Part shown: in pieces, positions 52,511-61,266 of the stretch
Layout of the letters: each line of letters begins with the position of its first letter
Position numbering within the stretch: the stretch's first letter is position 1
NCBI RefSeq assembly: GCF_018129025.1
Contig: NZ_JAAEDI010000003.1
Coordinates: forward strand, 62,001 to 126,000
Reading direction: 5' to 3'
DNA length: 64,000 nucleotides
DNA from: Neoroseomonas terrae
GTDB taxonomy: Bacteria; Pseudomonadota; Alphaproteobacteria; Acetobacterales; Acetobacteraceae
Position numbers and translations under genes: made by a program
The notes under the pieces: model-generated
Databases searched by the model: none
The model's input: the letters and a program-made list of their open reading frames with translations, nothing else
What the model was told of the DNA's origin: nothing

Positions 52511-53337
52511 CCCCTGACCGGCTCGCGCTGTTCCTTCTGATCGGGATTTACGCTGCCTGCGTGTTGTTGGCGCCGGCTGGGGCGCTGCCTTCATTGCCGG
52601 TGTATGCGGCGCTGGAGGGGCCATCCCTATCGCATCCACTCGGCACGGATGACCTTGGCCGTGACATGCTTCAGGCGCTTCTACAGGGCGGCCGAACCTC
52701 GCTCACCGTCGCGGCTGCCGCTACTGCCCTCGCGCTCAGCCTGGGCCTCGCCGTCGGCGTTGCGGCTGGGCTTGCCTCGGGAATCGTTGACGAGCTGATG
52801 ATGCGGACGGCGGAGATCGTCTCCAGCCTGCCTGCCCTGCTGCTAGCTGTGCTGGTCGCTGCGTTGTTCGGTGGCTCGACGTGGAACCTCGCACTGGTGC
52901 TCGGCCTGACGCGATGGCCTTTGATCGCGCGGATCGTGCGCACGGAGACGCAGGCGCTGCTGGGTCGGGATTTTCTGTGTGCAGCGTGGGCGCTCGGCGG
53001 ATCGCCGTGGCATGTGGCGCGCCTTCATCTCCTCCCGCATCTGATGGCGCCGATCTCGGCCAGCGCCGGCATCGTTTTCGGCGGGGCGGTGCTGGCGGAG
53101 GCGGCCCTCTCCTTCGTCGGGTTAGGCGACCCAGCAGCAACAAGCTGGGGCCAGATGATCGCTCAAGGTTTTTCAGTGCTCGCCCGTGCTTGGTGGGCGT
53201 GGGCGTACCCGACGCTCGTGCTCATTGCAGTCAGCGGTATTGTAGCCGTCGCAGCCGATGCCTCCCTCGCGATGGAGCGTAGCGGAACCGCGACATCTTC
53301 CCGATCCCTCGTGGCCACCGAGCGCAACCCGGAATAA
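52507..53337 (+). CDS. ABC transporter permease, DppC type
   Basis: 276 aa, GTG start overlapping the previous stop (GTGA). HPLGTDDLGRDMLQALLQGG is the classical OppC/DppC motif. EAA-loop region DFLCAAWALGGSPWHVARLH, and EAALSFVGLGDPAATSWGQM near the C-terminus. No ATP-binding protein genes follow: homology stops at 53337 and mobile debris begins, so ATPases are supplied elsewhere or were lost. Confidence 0.92.
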   Translation: MTPDRLALFLLIGIYAACVLLAPAGALPSLPVYAALEGPSLSHPLGTDDLGRDMLQALLQGGRTSLTVAAAATALALSLGLAVGVAAGLASGIVDELMMRTAEIVSSLPALLLAVLVAALFGGSTWNLALVLGLTRWPLIARIVRTETQALLGRDFLCAAWALGGSPWHVARLHLLPHLMAPISASAGIVFGGAVLAEAALSFVGLGDPAATSWGQMIAQGFSVLARAWWAWAYPTLVLIAVSGIVAVAADASLAMERSGTATSSRSLVATERNPE

Positions 53338-53621
53338 CCGGCCTGGTAATCCAACCTGAGGAAAATCATCGAGTACCGGAACGAGGGTGACAAAACCCGC
53401 ATCTACACGCAGTCCATGGCGGCGCAGTTCGAGGCAGACTCGCTGACGCTCAGGGATGAGTACGGCTTGTGACGTATGCAGCGGGGATATGCCGGCTGGA
53501 TTGGTATTGCCGGCGGGTCCGGCGCGAAGGCTCGTACCTGACCGCGGAGCCGCCAGAGATATTCAGCGCTCGCGAGCATCCGGTAGGGAATTGCATCATC
53601 GAACTTCGGCGATGCGTGCCA
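53338..53621. other. debris between permease gene and repeat copy 3
   Basis: Includes a coding-like tail on the plus strand (LRKIIEYRNEGDKTRIYTQS, MAAQFEADSLTLRDEYGL, stop at about 53472) and a second one (RLDWYCRRVRREGSYLTAEP) running into the repeat. Neither has a start or a recognised family. Confidence 0.35.
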
Positions 53622-53862
53622 AAAAAATAGGCCCAGAATTCAATGTTTTAAGCTTGAGGGTAAAATGGGCCTACCCTCAAGGTTCGGAGACTATCCGCTC
53701 TCTCCGGCCGCAAAACTCCGGTAGTTGCGCCGTCGAACCATCAAGGTCCGCGCGCGAACCCCGGCCAAACCTGCGCCTTAGCGCGGTGCCCTGACCAAGA
53801 GAGACAGGTTGTGAGAGAGAAGAATGGAGCAGCGGTGGGAACCGGGAAACGAAATTCTCTGG
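53622..53862. repeat. 240-bp dispersed repeat, copy 3 (gene-less)
   Basis: About 90 percent like copies 1 and 2 by eye. The inverted repeat CTTGAGGGT/ACCCTCAAG is intact at 53653-53681. The AT-hook gene that accompanies the other copies is absent; similarity fades left of about 53622. Right end TTCTCTGG at 53855-53862. Confidence 0.78.
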
Positions 53863-54302
53863 AGGGGGATAGTTCGACCCTACGGCGCTGCGAGGTCCGA
53901 TTCGTACCGGGGACGCTGAGCAGCTGACGGGTGTCAGCCTCATGCTCCATACCATCTTCTCCGTGTCCGCGCGGGAAGCGCCGAGCTCCTCAGCCCGCAT
54001 CAGGGCGTACATTGCCCACCCGCATGAACGTCGAACCATCGTTGGCCGCTCGGGTGTACCGCGGATCGTCAGCGGCTTCTTGTTGATCGGGTCCACCAAA
54101 GAACTGTGACAAGGTACTGCCTAGTAGCAGCCGCACCGCCCCGATCCTTAGACCGCGTGGCTATTTCCCATCGTCGGCTCGCAAAAACGCACCCGAGTCC
54201 CCATCTGGGGAGATGCAGCGCCGAATGCCCGGTGAGTTCATCGGGATCAATTTGGCTGTCGGGCAGATCGAAGCCTGAGGCGCCTGCCTCGGAAAGATGA
54301 AG
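53863..54302. other. gap with possible fragments
   Basis: About 440 bp. A minus-strand frame from 54099 (MVDPINKKPLTIRGTPERPT, then CGWAMYALMRAEELGASRAD) looks coding-like down to about 53925 but merges into the repeat. Another minus frame around 54085-54170 (WEIATRSKDR, then LVTVLWWT) faintly resembles an IS transposase tail. No intact gene. Confidence 0.35.
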
Positions 54303-54527
54303 ATGCCCTCTCACAGCTTTCGCGTCGGCCAAACGGTTGACCTCGTTCCAACCACGGCTTCCGGGGCCAGGCGCGGGCCCTATGCGATACTGCGACTCCT
54401 CCCCAACGATGGGCTTGATCGCGAGTATCGCGTGAAGCACCTCGTGGACGGCCACGAGCGTGTCGTGCAGCAGAGCGAGATCGTCGGAGAACCCGCCGCT
54501 CCTGCGGCAAACAGCACATTGTCCTGA
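54303..54527 (+). CDS. small conserved-type hypothetical protein
   Basis: 74 aa from the ATG at 54303 (GGAAAG 6 nt upstream; an ATG at 54297 is also in frame). Sequence: SHSFRVGQTVDLVPTTASGA, GPYAILRLLPNDGLDREYRV, KHLVDGHERVVQQSEIV. It resembles the short SH3-like proteins common in rhizobia and acetobacters ('YRVLRLLP...YRVK...HERVV'). Function unknown. Confidence 0.62.
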   Translation: MPSHSFRVGQTVDLVPTTASGARRGPYAILRLLPNDGLDREYRVKHLVDGHERVVQQSEIVGEPAAPAANSTLS

Positions 54528-54598
54528 TCGATCGTCCTGCCCGGATGGATGGCAGGACGGTGGGCGCGCCCCGTCGCGCAGGCGTAGCGGGCTGCCCC

Positions 54599-55481
54599 AT
54601 GGAGATACCGTCATCCCCGTCCTCGATATCCGCCACCTGACGACCTACCGCTACCGGCAGCCGGTCGCCTTCGGCGAGCATCGGATGCTGCTGCGCCCCC
54701 GCGAAGGCCATGACCAACGGATCATCGAGGCACGGCTCGACATCCAGCCCGCGCCATCGGAGATCCGCTGGCTGCATGATGTGTTCGGCAACAGCGTCGG
54801 CGTCGCCTGCTTTGATGACCGCGCGCGCGAGTTGCGCGTGAGCAGCGTCGTGCGGCTGGACCACACGCCGACCAACGCCCTCGACTACCCCATGGAGCGC
54901 GACGCGGAGACCTATCCCTTCTCCTACGACGTCGACGACATGGCCGACCTAGCCCGCTCCATCGAGCGGCAGTACCAGGACCCCGACCGCGAGGTGGATC
55001 GTTGGGCCGGCAGTTCCTGCGGCGCGACGGCCCCACCGGCACGCGCGACCTGCTGACCGGCATGACCAGCGCGATCCGCCGGCACTTCACCTATATCGCC
55101 CGCTCGGAGCGCGGCGTGCAGCCGCCGGTGCAGACGCTCGCCAAGAACAGCGGCACCTGCCGCGACTTCGCCGTGCTGATGATCGAGGCGGTGCGCGCTC
55201 TCGGCATCGCGGCGCGCTTCGTCTCCGGCTACCTCTACGTGCCCGAGCGCGGCGGTCGCATCGGCGGTGGCGCCACGCACGCCTGGCTGCGCGTCTACCT
55301 GCCAGGCGCGGGCTGGGTCGAACTCGATCCCACCAACGGCATCATCGGTAACCGCGACCTGATCCGCGTCGCCGTCGCGCGTGACCACCGGCATGTCCTG
55401 CCGCTGCACGGAACCTGGACCGGCTTCCCCTCCGACAGCCTCGGCATGACCGTCGAGGTCGATGTCACGGCTGCCGGCTGA
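54599..55481 (+). pseudogene. transglutaminase-like protease gene, frameshifted
   Basis: N-terminal bacterial transglutaminase domain (VLDIRHLTTYRYRQPVAFGE, HRMLLRPREGHD) followed by a transglutaminase core with an intact Cys-His-Asp triad: SGTCRDFAVLMIEAVR, THAWLRVYLPGAGW, ELDPTNG. The two parts are in different frames; the break is at 55005-55010, where one base seems missing (DRWA should continue RQFLRRDG). No start codon is in frame before the conserved N-terminus; the ATG at 54599 is in another frame, so the 5' end may also be damaged. A second family member follows 35 bp downstream. Confidence 0.75.
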
Positions 55482-55515
55482 CCGCGTCGCCAGCCCGCCC
55501 CTTCAAGGAACCCCC

Positions 55516-56325
55516 ATGCGGATCACCGCCGGCTGCCAGATCACCTATGACTGCCCCCAACCCACGCCCATGCTGCTGATGGTCAGCCCGCACCCAGCAC
55601 GCGAGCCCGACCTCGTCGGTCCGGCAGAGCTGTTCTTCGACCCACCCACGTCTGTCCGCGGCTACACCGACAGCTTCGGGAACCGCTGTTCGCGCATCGT
55701 GGCGCCGCCCGGGCAGTTGACCATCTCGACGCGGCTCACGGTGACGGATCCCGGCACGACGGACGTCCACGCGCCCGCCGCCTGGCAGCGCCGGGTGGAG
55801 GAGCTGCCGGACGAGATGCTGATCTATCTCCTCGGCAGCCGCTATTGCGACACGGACCGACTGTCCGAAACGGCCTGGTCGCTCTTCGGCCAGGGGCCGG
55901 CGGGCTGGGCGCTGGTGCAGAACATCTGCGACTTCGTGCATGAGCGCATCCGCTTCGGATACGAGCATGCCCGGGCGACGCGCACCGCGTCCGAAGCCTT
56001 CGAGGAAAGGCGCGGCGTCTGCCGCGACTACGCCCATCTCGCCGTCACGCTCTGCCGCTGTCTCAACATCCCGGCGCGGTACTGCACCGGCTATCTCGGC
56101 GACATCGGCATGCCGCCGCCCTATGGCCCCATGGACTTCGCGGCCTGGTTCGAGGTCTATCTGGACGACCACTGGCACACCTTCGATGCGCGCAACAACA
56201 CGCCGCGTATCGGCCGCATCCTGATGGCGCGCGGGCGCGACGCGACCGATGTCGCGATCGCGACCACCTTCGGCCCCTGCACGCTGTCCGGTTTCAGCGT
56301 CTTCACCGACGAGGTTCCGGACTGA
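55516..56325 (+). CDS. transglutaminase-family protein
   Basis: 269 aa from the ATG at 55516 (AAGGA upstream). N-terminal beta domain (MRITAGCQITYDCPQPTPML), then a transglutaminase-like core: RIRFGYEHARATRTASEAFE, RRGVCRDYAHLAVTLCRCLN (nucleophile Cys), MDFAAWFEVYLDDHWHTFDA. The residue that is His in HAWxEVY of classical members is Ala here, as I recall for other members of this subfamily, so activity is uncertain. Follows the frameshifted paralogue; such pairs commonly occur together. Confidence 0.86.
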   Translation: MRITAGCQITYDCPQPTPMLLMVSPHPAREPDLVGPAELFFDPPTSVRGYTDSFGNRCSRIVAPPGQLTISTRLTVTDPGTTDVHAPAAWQRRVEELPDEMLIYLLGSRYCDTDRLSETAWSLFGQGPAGWALVQNICDFVHERIRFGYEHARATRTASEAFEERRGVCRDYAHLAVTLCRCLNIPARYCTGYLGDIGMPPPYGPMDFAAWFEVYLDDHWHTFDARNNTPRIGRILMARGRDATDVAIATTFGPCTLSGFSVFTDEVPD

Positions 56326-56362
56326 CGCCGGTGGTGAGTTTCCGCGCGGCACAGTCGCCGGA

Positions 56363-56965
56363 TTAGAGAAGACTCGGCGCCCATCCCGCCGAGCCGAGCG
56401 CCTGCCACGCCACCGCGGCGCCGAACGTCAGCAGCACGAACGCCGCGAACAGGGCGAGGCACAGCAGCATGCCGTCCTCCTCCAGATAGGCGAAGGCGAT
56501 GAGCAGGATGGTCAACGACGGCGGAATGTTGCTCATCGGTACGGGGACGAAGAGGCCGAGGCTTAGCAGGAGCACGACGACGCCCACGACGCGCTTCGTC
56601 GACTGGAAGGGCGTTGCCCATCGCGGGCGGATGAATCGCTCCAGATAACGAAGCACCGGAACGACGCGGCGGAGAAGCGCGTCCAGCCTGCGCACCTCGA
56701 TCTTCCGCAAGGCGAGCCTGCGCGGAAAGACCGGTCCGGCCCGCGCCAGCATCATCTGATACGCCGGGACGATCAGCAGGGCCCCGATGAAGATCGAAAT
56801 GCCGGGAAGCAGGCCGAGCGGCGCGACGATCAGCAGGATCATGCCGAAGGACCGATCGCCGAGCCGGCTCATGAGCCAGTCGAGCGTCACCTGCTGTGCC
56901 GGCGCCTCGCCCAGCAGCTCCGCGAGTATCACCGAGGACGGCTTGCGTGTGGTCGTCTCGAACAT
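56363..56965 (-). CDS. exoD: ExoD-family exopolysaccharide synthesis protein
   Basis: 200 aa from the ATG at 56965 (MFETTTRKPSSVILAELLG). ExoD signatures: GDRSFGMILLIVAPLGLLPG, LLIVPAYQMMLARAGPVFPR, RPRWATPFQSTKRVVGVVVL, VPMSNIPPSLTILLIAFAYL. Four or so membrane segments. ExoD proteins affect exopolysaccharide production and alkaline tolerance in rhizobia; the mechanism is not established. Converges with the transglutaminase gene. Confidence 0.87.
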   Translation of the reverse strand: MFETTTRKPSSVILAELLGEAPAQQVTLDWLMSRLGDRSFGMILLIVAPLGLLPGISIFIGALLIVPAYQMMLARAGPVFPRRLALRKIEVRRLDALLRRVVPVLRYLERFIRPRWATPFQSTKRVVGVVVLLLSLGLFVPVPMSNIPPSLTILLIAFAYLEEDGMLLCLALFAAFVLLTFGAAVAWQALGSAGWAPSLL

Positions 56966-57128
56966 GCGACGAAATCTACCATCACTCGCGGCTTCCGACG
57001 CGGGCGTTGCCAGCCCCCTCAGGCATAGGGGCCTGACGGGCAGCATGCCCGTCACAGACACCTGCCAGGGATCTTCGCGCCGCCCGGCCCCCGCCTGACC
57101 TTGAATGGCGCCTGGTGCCAGCCATATA

Positions 57129-57146
57129 CCATCCACCTGGATGGTG
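57129..57146. promoter_or_regulatory. perfect palindrome, likely RHH operator
   Basis: ACCATCCA-CC-TGGATGGT, an 18-bp element with perfect 8-bp arms, ends 9 bp before the ATG (57156) of a ribbon-helix-helix regulator. Its position over the start region suggests autoregulation. Confidence 0.5.
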
Positions 57147-57155
57147 AAATGCGCG

Positions 57156-57578
57156 ATGACCGATAACGTACGATTTCTCCGGCCGAAGCCCGGGGGCGAC
57201 ACCGAAAAGATCACCATCAACCTCGGCTATGTCGATCTCGGGCATATCGACCTGCTGGTGCAGGACGGCTTCTACTCGAACCGGACCGACTTCATCCGCA
57301 CGGCGATCCGCAACCAGATCGAGCGGCATGCCGACGCCACCAAGCAATCCGTCATCAGGAGAAGCCTGGATCTCGGATTGCGGCACTTCAGTCGCGAGGA
57401 CCTCGAGGCTGCCCGCGCTGCGGGCGAGCGGCTCGACATCCGGGTCCTCGGCCTCGCCAGCATTGCGGCCGACGTCACGCCTGAGCTGGCGCAGGCTGCG
57501 ATCGCCTCGATCTCCGTCCTGGGAACCCTCCAGGCCAGCGCCGCGGTGAAGGCCGCGCTTGCCGACAGAACACGCTGA
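57156..57578 (+). CDS. CopG-type ribbon-helix-helix regulator
   Basis: 140 aa from the ATG at 57156 (alternative 57141, inside the palindrome). RHH motif: KITINLGYVDLGHIDLLVQD (strand and helix 1), GFYSNRTDFIRTAIRNQIER (helix 2). The C-terminal half has AARAAGERLDIRVLGLASIA, probably for oligomerisation or ligand binding. Divergent from exoD. Longer than minimal CopG proteins. Target genes are unknown; the palindrome suggests it regulates itself and possibly exoD. Confidence 0.83.
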   Translation: MTDNVRFLRPKPGGDTEKITINLGYVDLGHIDLLVQDGFYSNRTDFIRTAIRNQIERHADATKQSVIRRSLDLGLRHFSREDLEAARAAGERLDIRVLGLASIAADVTPELAQAAIASISVLGTLQASAAVKAALADRTR

Positions 57579-57708
57579 AGCCGCCACCCGATCCCATTCG
57601 CCGAACTCCGGGCCGCAACAACCGCTCCCGATAGCATCCCGCCAGAACGACGCAGCGCAATCCTCGTCGCGAGGAGGCATGCCTGCATTTGCCCATTGAA
57701 AGCCGGAC
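57579..57708. other. intergenic region
   Basis: 130 bp before the esterase gene; presumed promoter, nothing specific seen. Confidence 0.4.
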
Positions 57709-58950
57709 ATGAACACCACGCTTCCGAATCACATGCTTGAGGCAACTCGCCTGACCCGCGAAGGCAAGTTGGCGGAGGCCTCGGCGTTGCTGCGGCGCGC
57801 GCTGCACGGCGAAGACCCCTCCGACACCCCGGTGCCGAAGCGGGATGCTCCCGGCCCGCCGCCTGCTGGCGGACGCCCGTCGCGAACCTTCGACATCGAT
57901 CCCCGAACAGGCGAGGTGCTCGACCCGTGCTCGTCAGGCACCGGATTGTTTAGGACCGGAGCCGACCTTTGGTCGGGCGGTCGGCCGGGCAGGATGGTGA
58001 CGCCGCCGATCGCGGGCGGTCTGCGTGGCCTGCTCGATCGGATCGCGCCCGGCGCATCGCCGCAGACAACCGACCCATTGCCCCAGGGCGCGCAATTCGT
58101 GACCCGGTCCTTCGAGAACCACGCCGGAAGCCGCGGCTACAAGCTCTATATTCCCAGCACGTATCGCGGCGAAGCGATGCCGCTGGTCGTCATGCTGCAT
58201 GGCTGCACCCAGTCCCCCGATGACTTTGCCGCCGGCACGCGGATGAACATGTTGGCCGAGGAGCATGGCTGCCTGATCGCCTATCCCGGGCAGACGCAGG
58301 CCGCCAACGCCCAGAAGTGCTGGAACTGGTTCAGTCCCGGCGACCAGCGGCGCGATCTGGGCGAGCCCGCGCTGATCGCAGGCATCACGGAGCAGGTCAT
58401 GCGCGACCACGCTGTCGATCGGCGGCGCGTCTATGTCGCCGGCCTGTCCGCCGGTGGCGCCGCGGCGGCGATCATGGGCATGACCTATCCCGACCTCTAT
58501 GCTGCCGTCGGTGTGCATTCGGGCCTGGCGTGTGGCGCGGCGCGCGACGCGCCGTCCGCTTTCGCTGCCATGCGCCAGGGCGCGGCGGCGGTGAATCAGC
58601 CCGGAGACGGTTCCGCCACGGCGAGCAATGGGCGCCCGGTTCCGACCATCGTCTTTCACGGGGACAAGGACGGCACGGTGCACCCGCGCAATGGCGAGCA
58701 GGTCATCGCGCAGAGCGGAGCCGGGGGCCTGCGCAGCGAAGTTCAGCAGGGCCAGGTTTCCGGCGGCCACGCCTATAGCCGCATCCTTCACTCGGACGCC
58801 GCGGGCCAGGTCGTCCTCGAGCAATGGGTCGTGCACGGCGCGGGCCACGCATGGTCCGGCGGCAGCAGCGCGGGATCCTACACGGACCCGCGCGGTCCCG
58901 ACGCGTCGCGGGAGATGCTTCGGTTCTTCCTTTCGAAGGCATCAGGTTAG
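57709..58950 (+). CDS. PHB-depolymerase-family esterase
   Basis: 413 aa alpha/beta hydrolase of the LpqC/PHB depolymerase esterase family. No obvious signal peptide. The N-terminal ~120 residues are a disordered Pro/Gly-rich region. The core begins near 130: GYKLYIPSTYRG, LVVMLHGCTQSPDDFAAGTR (oxyanion), GLSAGGA with nucleophile Ser247, FHGDKDGTVHP (Asp), HGAGHAWSGG (His). The typical family C-terminus DPRGPDASREMLRFF is present. Hydrolyses short polyester or carboxyl esters. Monocistronic. Confidence 0.9.
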   Translation: MNTTLPNHMLEATRLTREGKLAEASALLRRALHGEDPSDTPVPKRDAPGPPPAGGRPSRTFDIDPRTGEVLDPCSSGTGLFRTGADLWSGGRPGRMVTPPIAGGLRGLLDRIAPGASPQTTDPLPQGAQFVTRSFENHAGSRGYKLYIPSTYRGEAMPLVVMLHGCTQSPDDFAAGTRMNMLAEEHGCLIAYPGQTQAANAQKCWNWFSPGDQRRDLGEPALIAGITEQVMRDHAVDRRRVYVAGLSAGGAAAAIMGMTYPDLYAAVGVHSGLACGAARDAPSAFAAMRQGAAAVNQPGDGSATASNGRPVPTIVFHGDKDGTVHPRNGEQVIAQSGAGGLRSEVQQGQVSGGHAYSRILHSDAAGQVVLEQWVVHGAGHAWSGGSSAGSYTDPRGPDASREMLRFFLSKASG

Positions 58951-59054
58951 CGCGCCCGATTGAATGCAGCATCGGCGCGCAGCCCGAATGCCCCGATTGA
59001 CGCCGTGGCGCACCATATCCGTACAGCTCGGTCCCGAGAGGAAAGCCGATACCC

Positions 59055-59966
59055 ATGCGCAAGCCAACGTCGCGGATCATACCCAGACTGGTCGAGAGAA
59101 TCTGGGGGCGCGAGGACCTCGACGGTTGGGCCCCCGCAGCCCAACCCGCGGCAGGCAAGGTAATCGGCGAAGCCTGGCTGACCGACATTGCCTGCGAGGT
59201 CGAAACCGGCGGGACGCTGGGCGCCGTCATGGCGCGCGGGCAAGCCGACCGAAGGGCTCCGCCTCTGCTCGCCAAGCTGCTGTTCACCTCGGCACCGCTG
59301 TCGGTGCAGGTACATCCCACAGATGTCGCAGCCCTTGCGTCGGGGACGCTTCCCTCCGGCAAGGATGAAGCCTGGCACGTGCTGGAGGCGGCACCCGGGG
59401 CCCTGGTCTGGATCGGGTTCGGCCAACCCGTCACGGCCGGCACGCTGCGTGCGGCGGCGAAGGATGGAACGGTGCTCTCGCTGATGCGTCAGCACGTGGC
59501 CCGCATCGGCGAGACCCTTCTGATCCCGGCCGGCACGGTTCATGCGATCGGCGCTGGTCTGGTGCTGCTGGAGGTCCAGGATCCCATTGATGTGACATAC
59601 CGTCTTTTCGACTACGGCCGACCGCGCCCGTTGCAGGCCGATGAAGCCCTGTCGGTCGCCGATCTCGGCGTGTCCCGTGTCGTCATAGGGACGGCGACGG
59701 GCGCCGCGCGACAGACATTGACGACGGGGCCGCGCTTCGTGCTGGAGCGGCTGGCGGTGCCGGCCGGCGTCGCGCTGGCGCCGGATGGCAGCCGCGAGCA
59801 TATCCTTGTGCCGCTTGCGGACGGCGCCACGCTGGACGGCCGCGCCTTGGCGCGAGGCATGGCCGCGTTGGTACCGGCCACGGGCGACGCTGTCCGTATC
59901 TGCGGCGCGGCCATCGCGGTGCTGCATCGTGGCCCGGGCCCGAGCCCCTGCCTGGCGGCGGCCTGA
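59055..59966 (+). CDS. manA: class I mannose-6-phosphate isomerase
   Basis: 303 aa. Interconverts mannose-6-P and fructose-6-P. Zn-site motifs: LSVQVHPTD (His), SGKDEAWHVL (Glu) and IPAGTVHAIG (His), with LLEVQDPIDVTYRLFDYGR carrying the conserved Arg. Short compact type. The 3' end is 4 bp from the end of the convergent GH130 gene, so they are neighbours but not an operon. Links the cluster to mannose metabolism. Confidence 0.9.
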   Translation: MRKPTSRIIPRLVERIWGREDLDGWAPAAQPAAGKVIGEAWLTDIACEVETGGTLGAVMARGQADRRAPPLLAKLLFTSAPLSVQVHPTDVAALASGTLPSGKDEAWHVLEAAPGALVWIGFGQPVTAGTLRAAAKDGTVLSLMRQHVARIGETLLIPAGTVHAIGAGLVLLEVQDPIDVTYRLFDYGRPRPLQADEALSVADLGVSRVVIGTATGAARQTLTTGPRFVLERLAVPAGVALAPDGSREHILVPLADGATLDGRALARGMAALVPATGDAVRICGAAIAVLHRGPGPSPCLAAA

Positions 59967-59970
59967 ACGG

Positions 59971-61266
59971 TCAGACCATCGCATCGAGCAGCGCCGCCAC
60001 AGGCATCACCGCGAAGCGTGTCGCGGTATCCGATGCCGCGTAGGGCAGGATCAGCTGCCCGGCATGCACGATCGAGCCGCAGGAGTAGACGACGTTCGGC
60101 ACATAGCCGTTCCGCTCGGCCCCGACCGCCGTCAGCATGGGCTTGCGCAGCCGCGCGATCATCCGGCTGGGATCGTCCAGGTCCAGCAGCGCCGCGCCGA
60201 TGCAGTAGCGACGCATCGGGCCGACGCCATGCGTGATGACGAGCCAGCCCTGCGGCAACTCGATCGGGCTGCCGCAATTGCCAATCTGCACGAACTCCCA
60301 AGGTTCCGCCGCGGCGAGGATCTCCGTCGCGTCGTTCCAGACATGCAGATCGTCGGACGTGACCAGCTGCAGCGTCTCGCCATCCGAGCGCGCCAGCATC
60401 GCGTACCGCCCGCCGACGCGGCGCGGGAACAACGCCATGCCCTTGTTGCTGACCGCATCCCCGCGCAGCGGCACGAAGGAGAAGCGTCGGAAGTCGTCGG
60501 TTCGCAGCATTTCCGGCGCGATCTCCCGTCCGGAATAGGCGGTGTAGGTGGCAAAGTAGGTGATGCGGCCATCATCCTCGACGAAGCGGACGAGCCGCGC
60601 ATCCTCAATGCCGTTGCGCTGCTGCTGCGTGATCGGGAAGATGACGCGTTCGCCCAGTTCGGTGGCGGGTGAGAAGGTGACATCATAGGCATCGGCCAGC
60701 CGCGCGGCCGTGCTGCGCCGCGGCGTCGTGGCAAGGCGGCCTGGCGGATCGAGGCGGATCGCTCGGGCCCCGGCGACGACGCCGGAGCAGAAGCAGATCG
60801 AGCTGATGTGACCCTCGCCGGTGGCGCGCAGGCTCATCACGAAGCGCAGCTCATCCGCCGCGAGCCCTTTCTGGTCCGGATGCGGGGTGATCGACGGATT
60901 GAACAGCGCGGTGGATTGGAAGCTGTACTCATTGCTGAAGAAGGCGCCGATCAGTAGCCGTCGTGCCTCGACCGCATCGTCCTCCAGGCCCAGCAGGTCG
61001 CGGATCTGCGCGTAGCGCTCGGCGAAGATCGTTGCGAGATCGGCGTGGCGCGCGCCGAAGTCATGCAGCGTCGTCGCGAGCTCCGCCTCGACCGCCGCCA
61101 CATCCATCGCGAGGATCCGGTCGGTCAGGCGTGTCGCGCGCAGCAGGTCCGACCGGTGCAGGTCCCGCGGATCGAAGGCGGAGAGAAACGGACGCAGGAT
61201 GACCCGCGTAGGGTCGGGTTCCATCAGGATCGGCAGCCTGACCAACCCAGCGAGGCCGTCGGTCAC
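59971..61266 (-). CDS. GH130 family glycoside phosphorylase/hydrolase
   Basis: 431 aa. A helical N-terminal ~120 residues is followed by a five-bladed propeller: FNPSITPHPDQKG, MSLRATGEGHISSICFCSGV, NGIEDARLVRF (catalytic-Asp region), FATYTAYSGREIAPEM, NKGMALFPRRVGGRYAMLAR, and GNCGSPIELPQGWLVITHGV. GH130 enzymes cleave beta-mannosides, usually by phosphorolysis. The ATG overlaps the upstream glycosyltransferase stop (ATGA), so the two are co-translated. Confidence 0.88.
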   Translation of the reverse strand: MTDGLAGLVRLPILMEPDPTRVILRPFLSAFDPRDLHRSDLLRATRLTDRILAMDVAAVEAELATTLHDFGARHADLATIFAERYAQIRDLLGLEDDAVEARRLLIGAFFSNEYSFQSTALFNPSITPHPDQKGLAADELRFVMSLRATGEGHISSICFCSGVVAGARAIRLDPPGRLATTPRRSTAARLADAYDVTFSPATELGERVIFPITQQQRNGIEDARLVRFVEDDGRITYFATYTAYSGREIAPEMLRTDDFRRFSFVPLRGDAVSNKGMALFPRRVGGRYAMLARSDGETLQLVTSDDLHVWNDATEILAAAEPWEFVQIGNCGSPIELPQGWLVITHGVGPMRRYCIGAALLDLDDPSRMIARLRKPMLTAVGAERNGYVPNVVYSCGSIVHAGQLILPYAASDTATRFAVMPVAALLDAMV

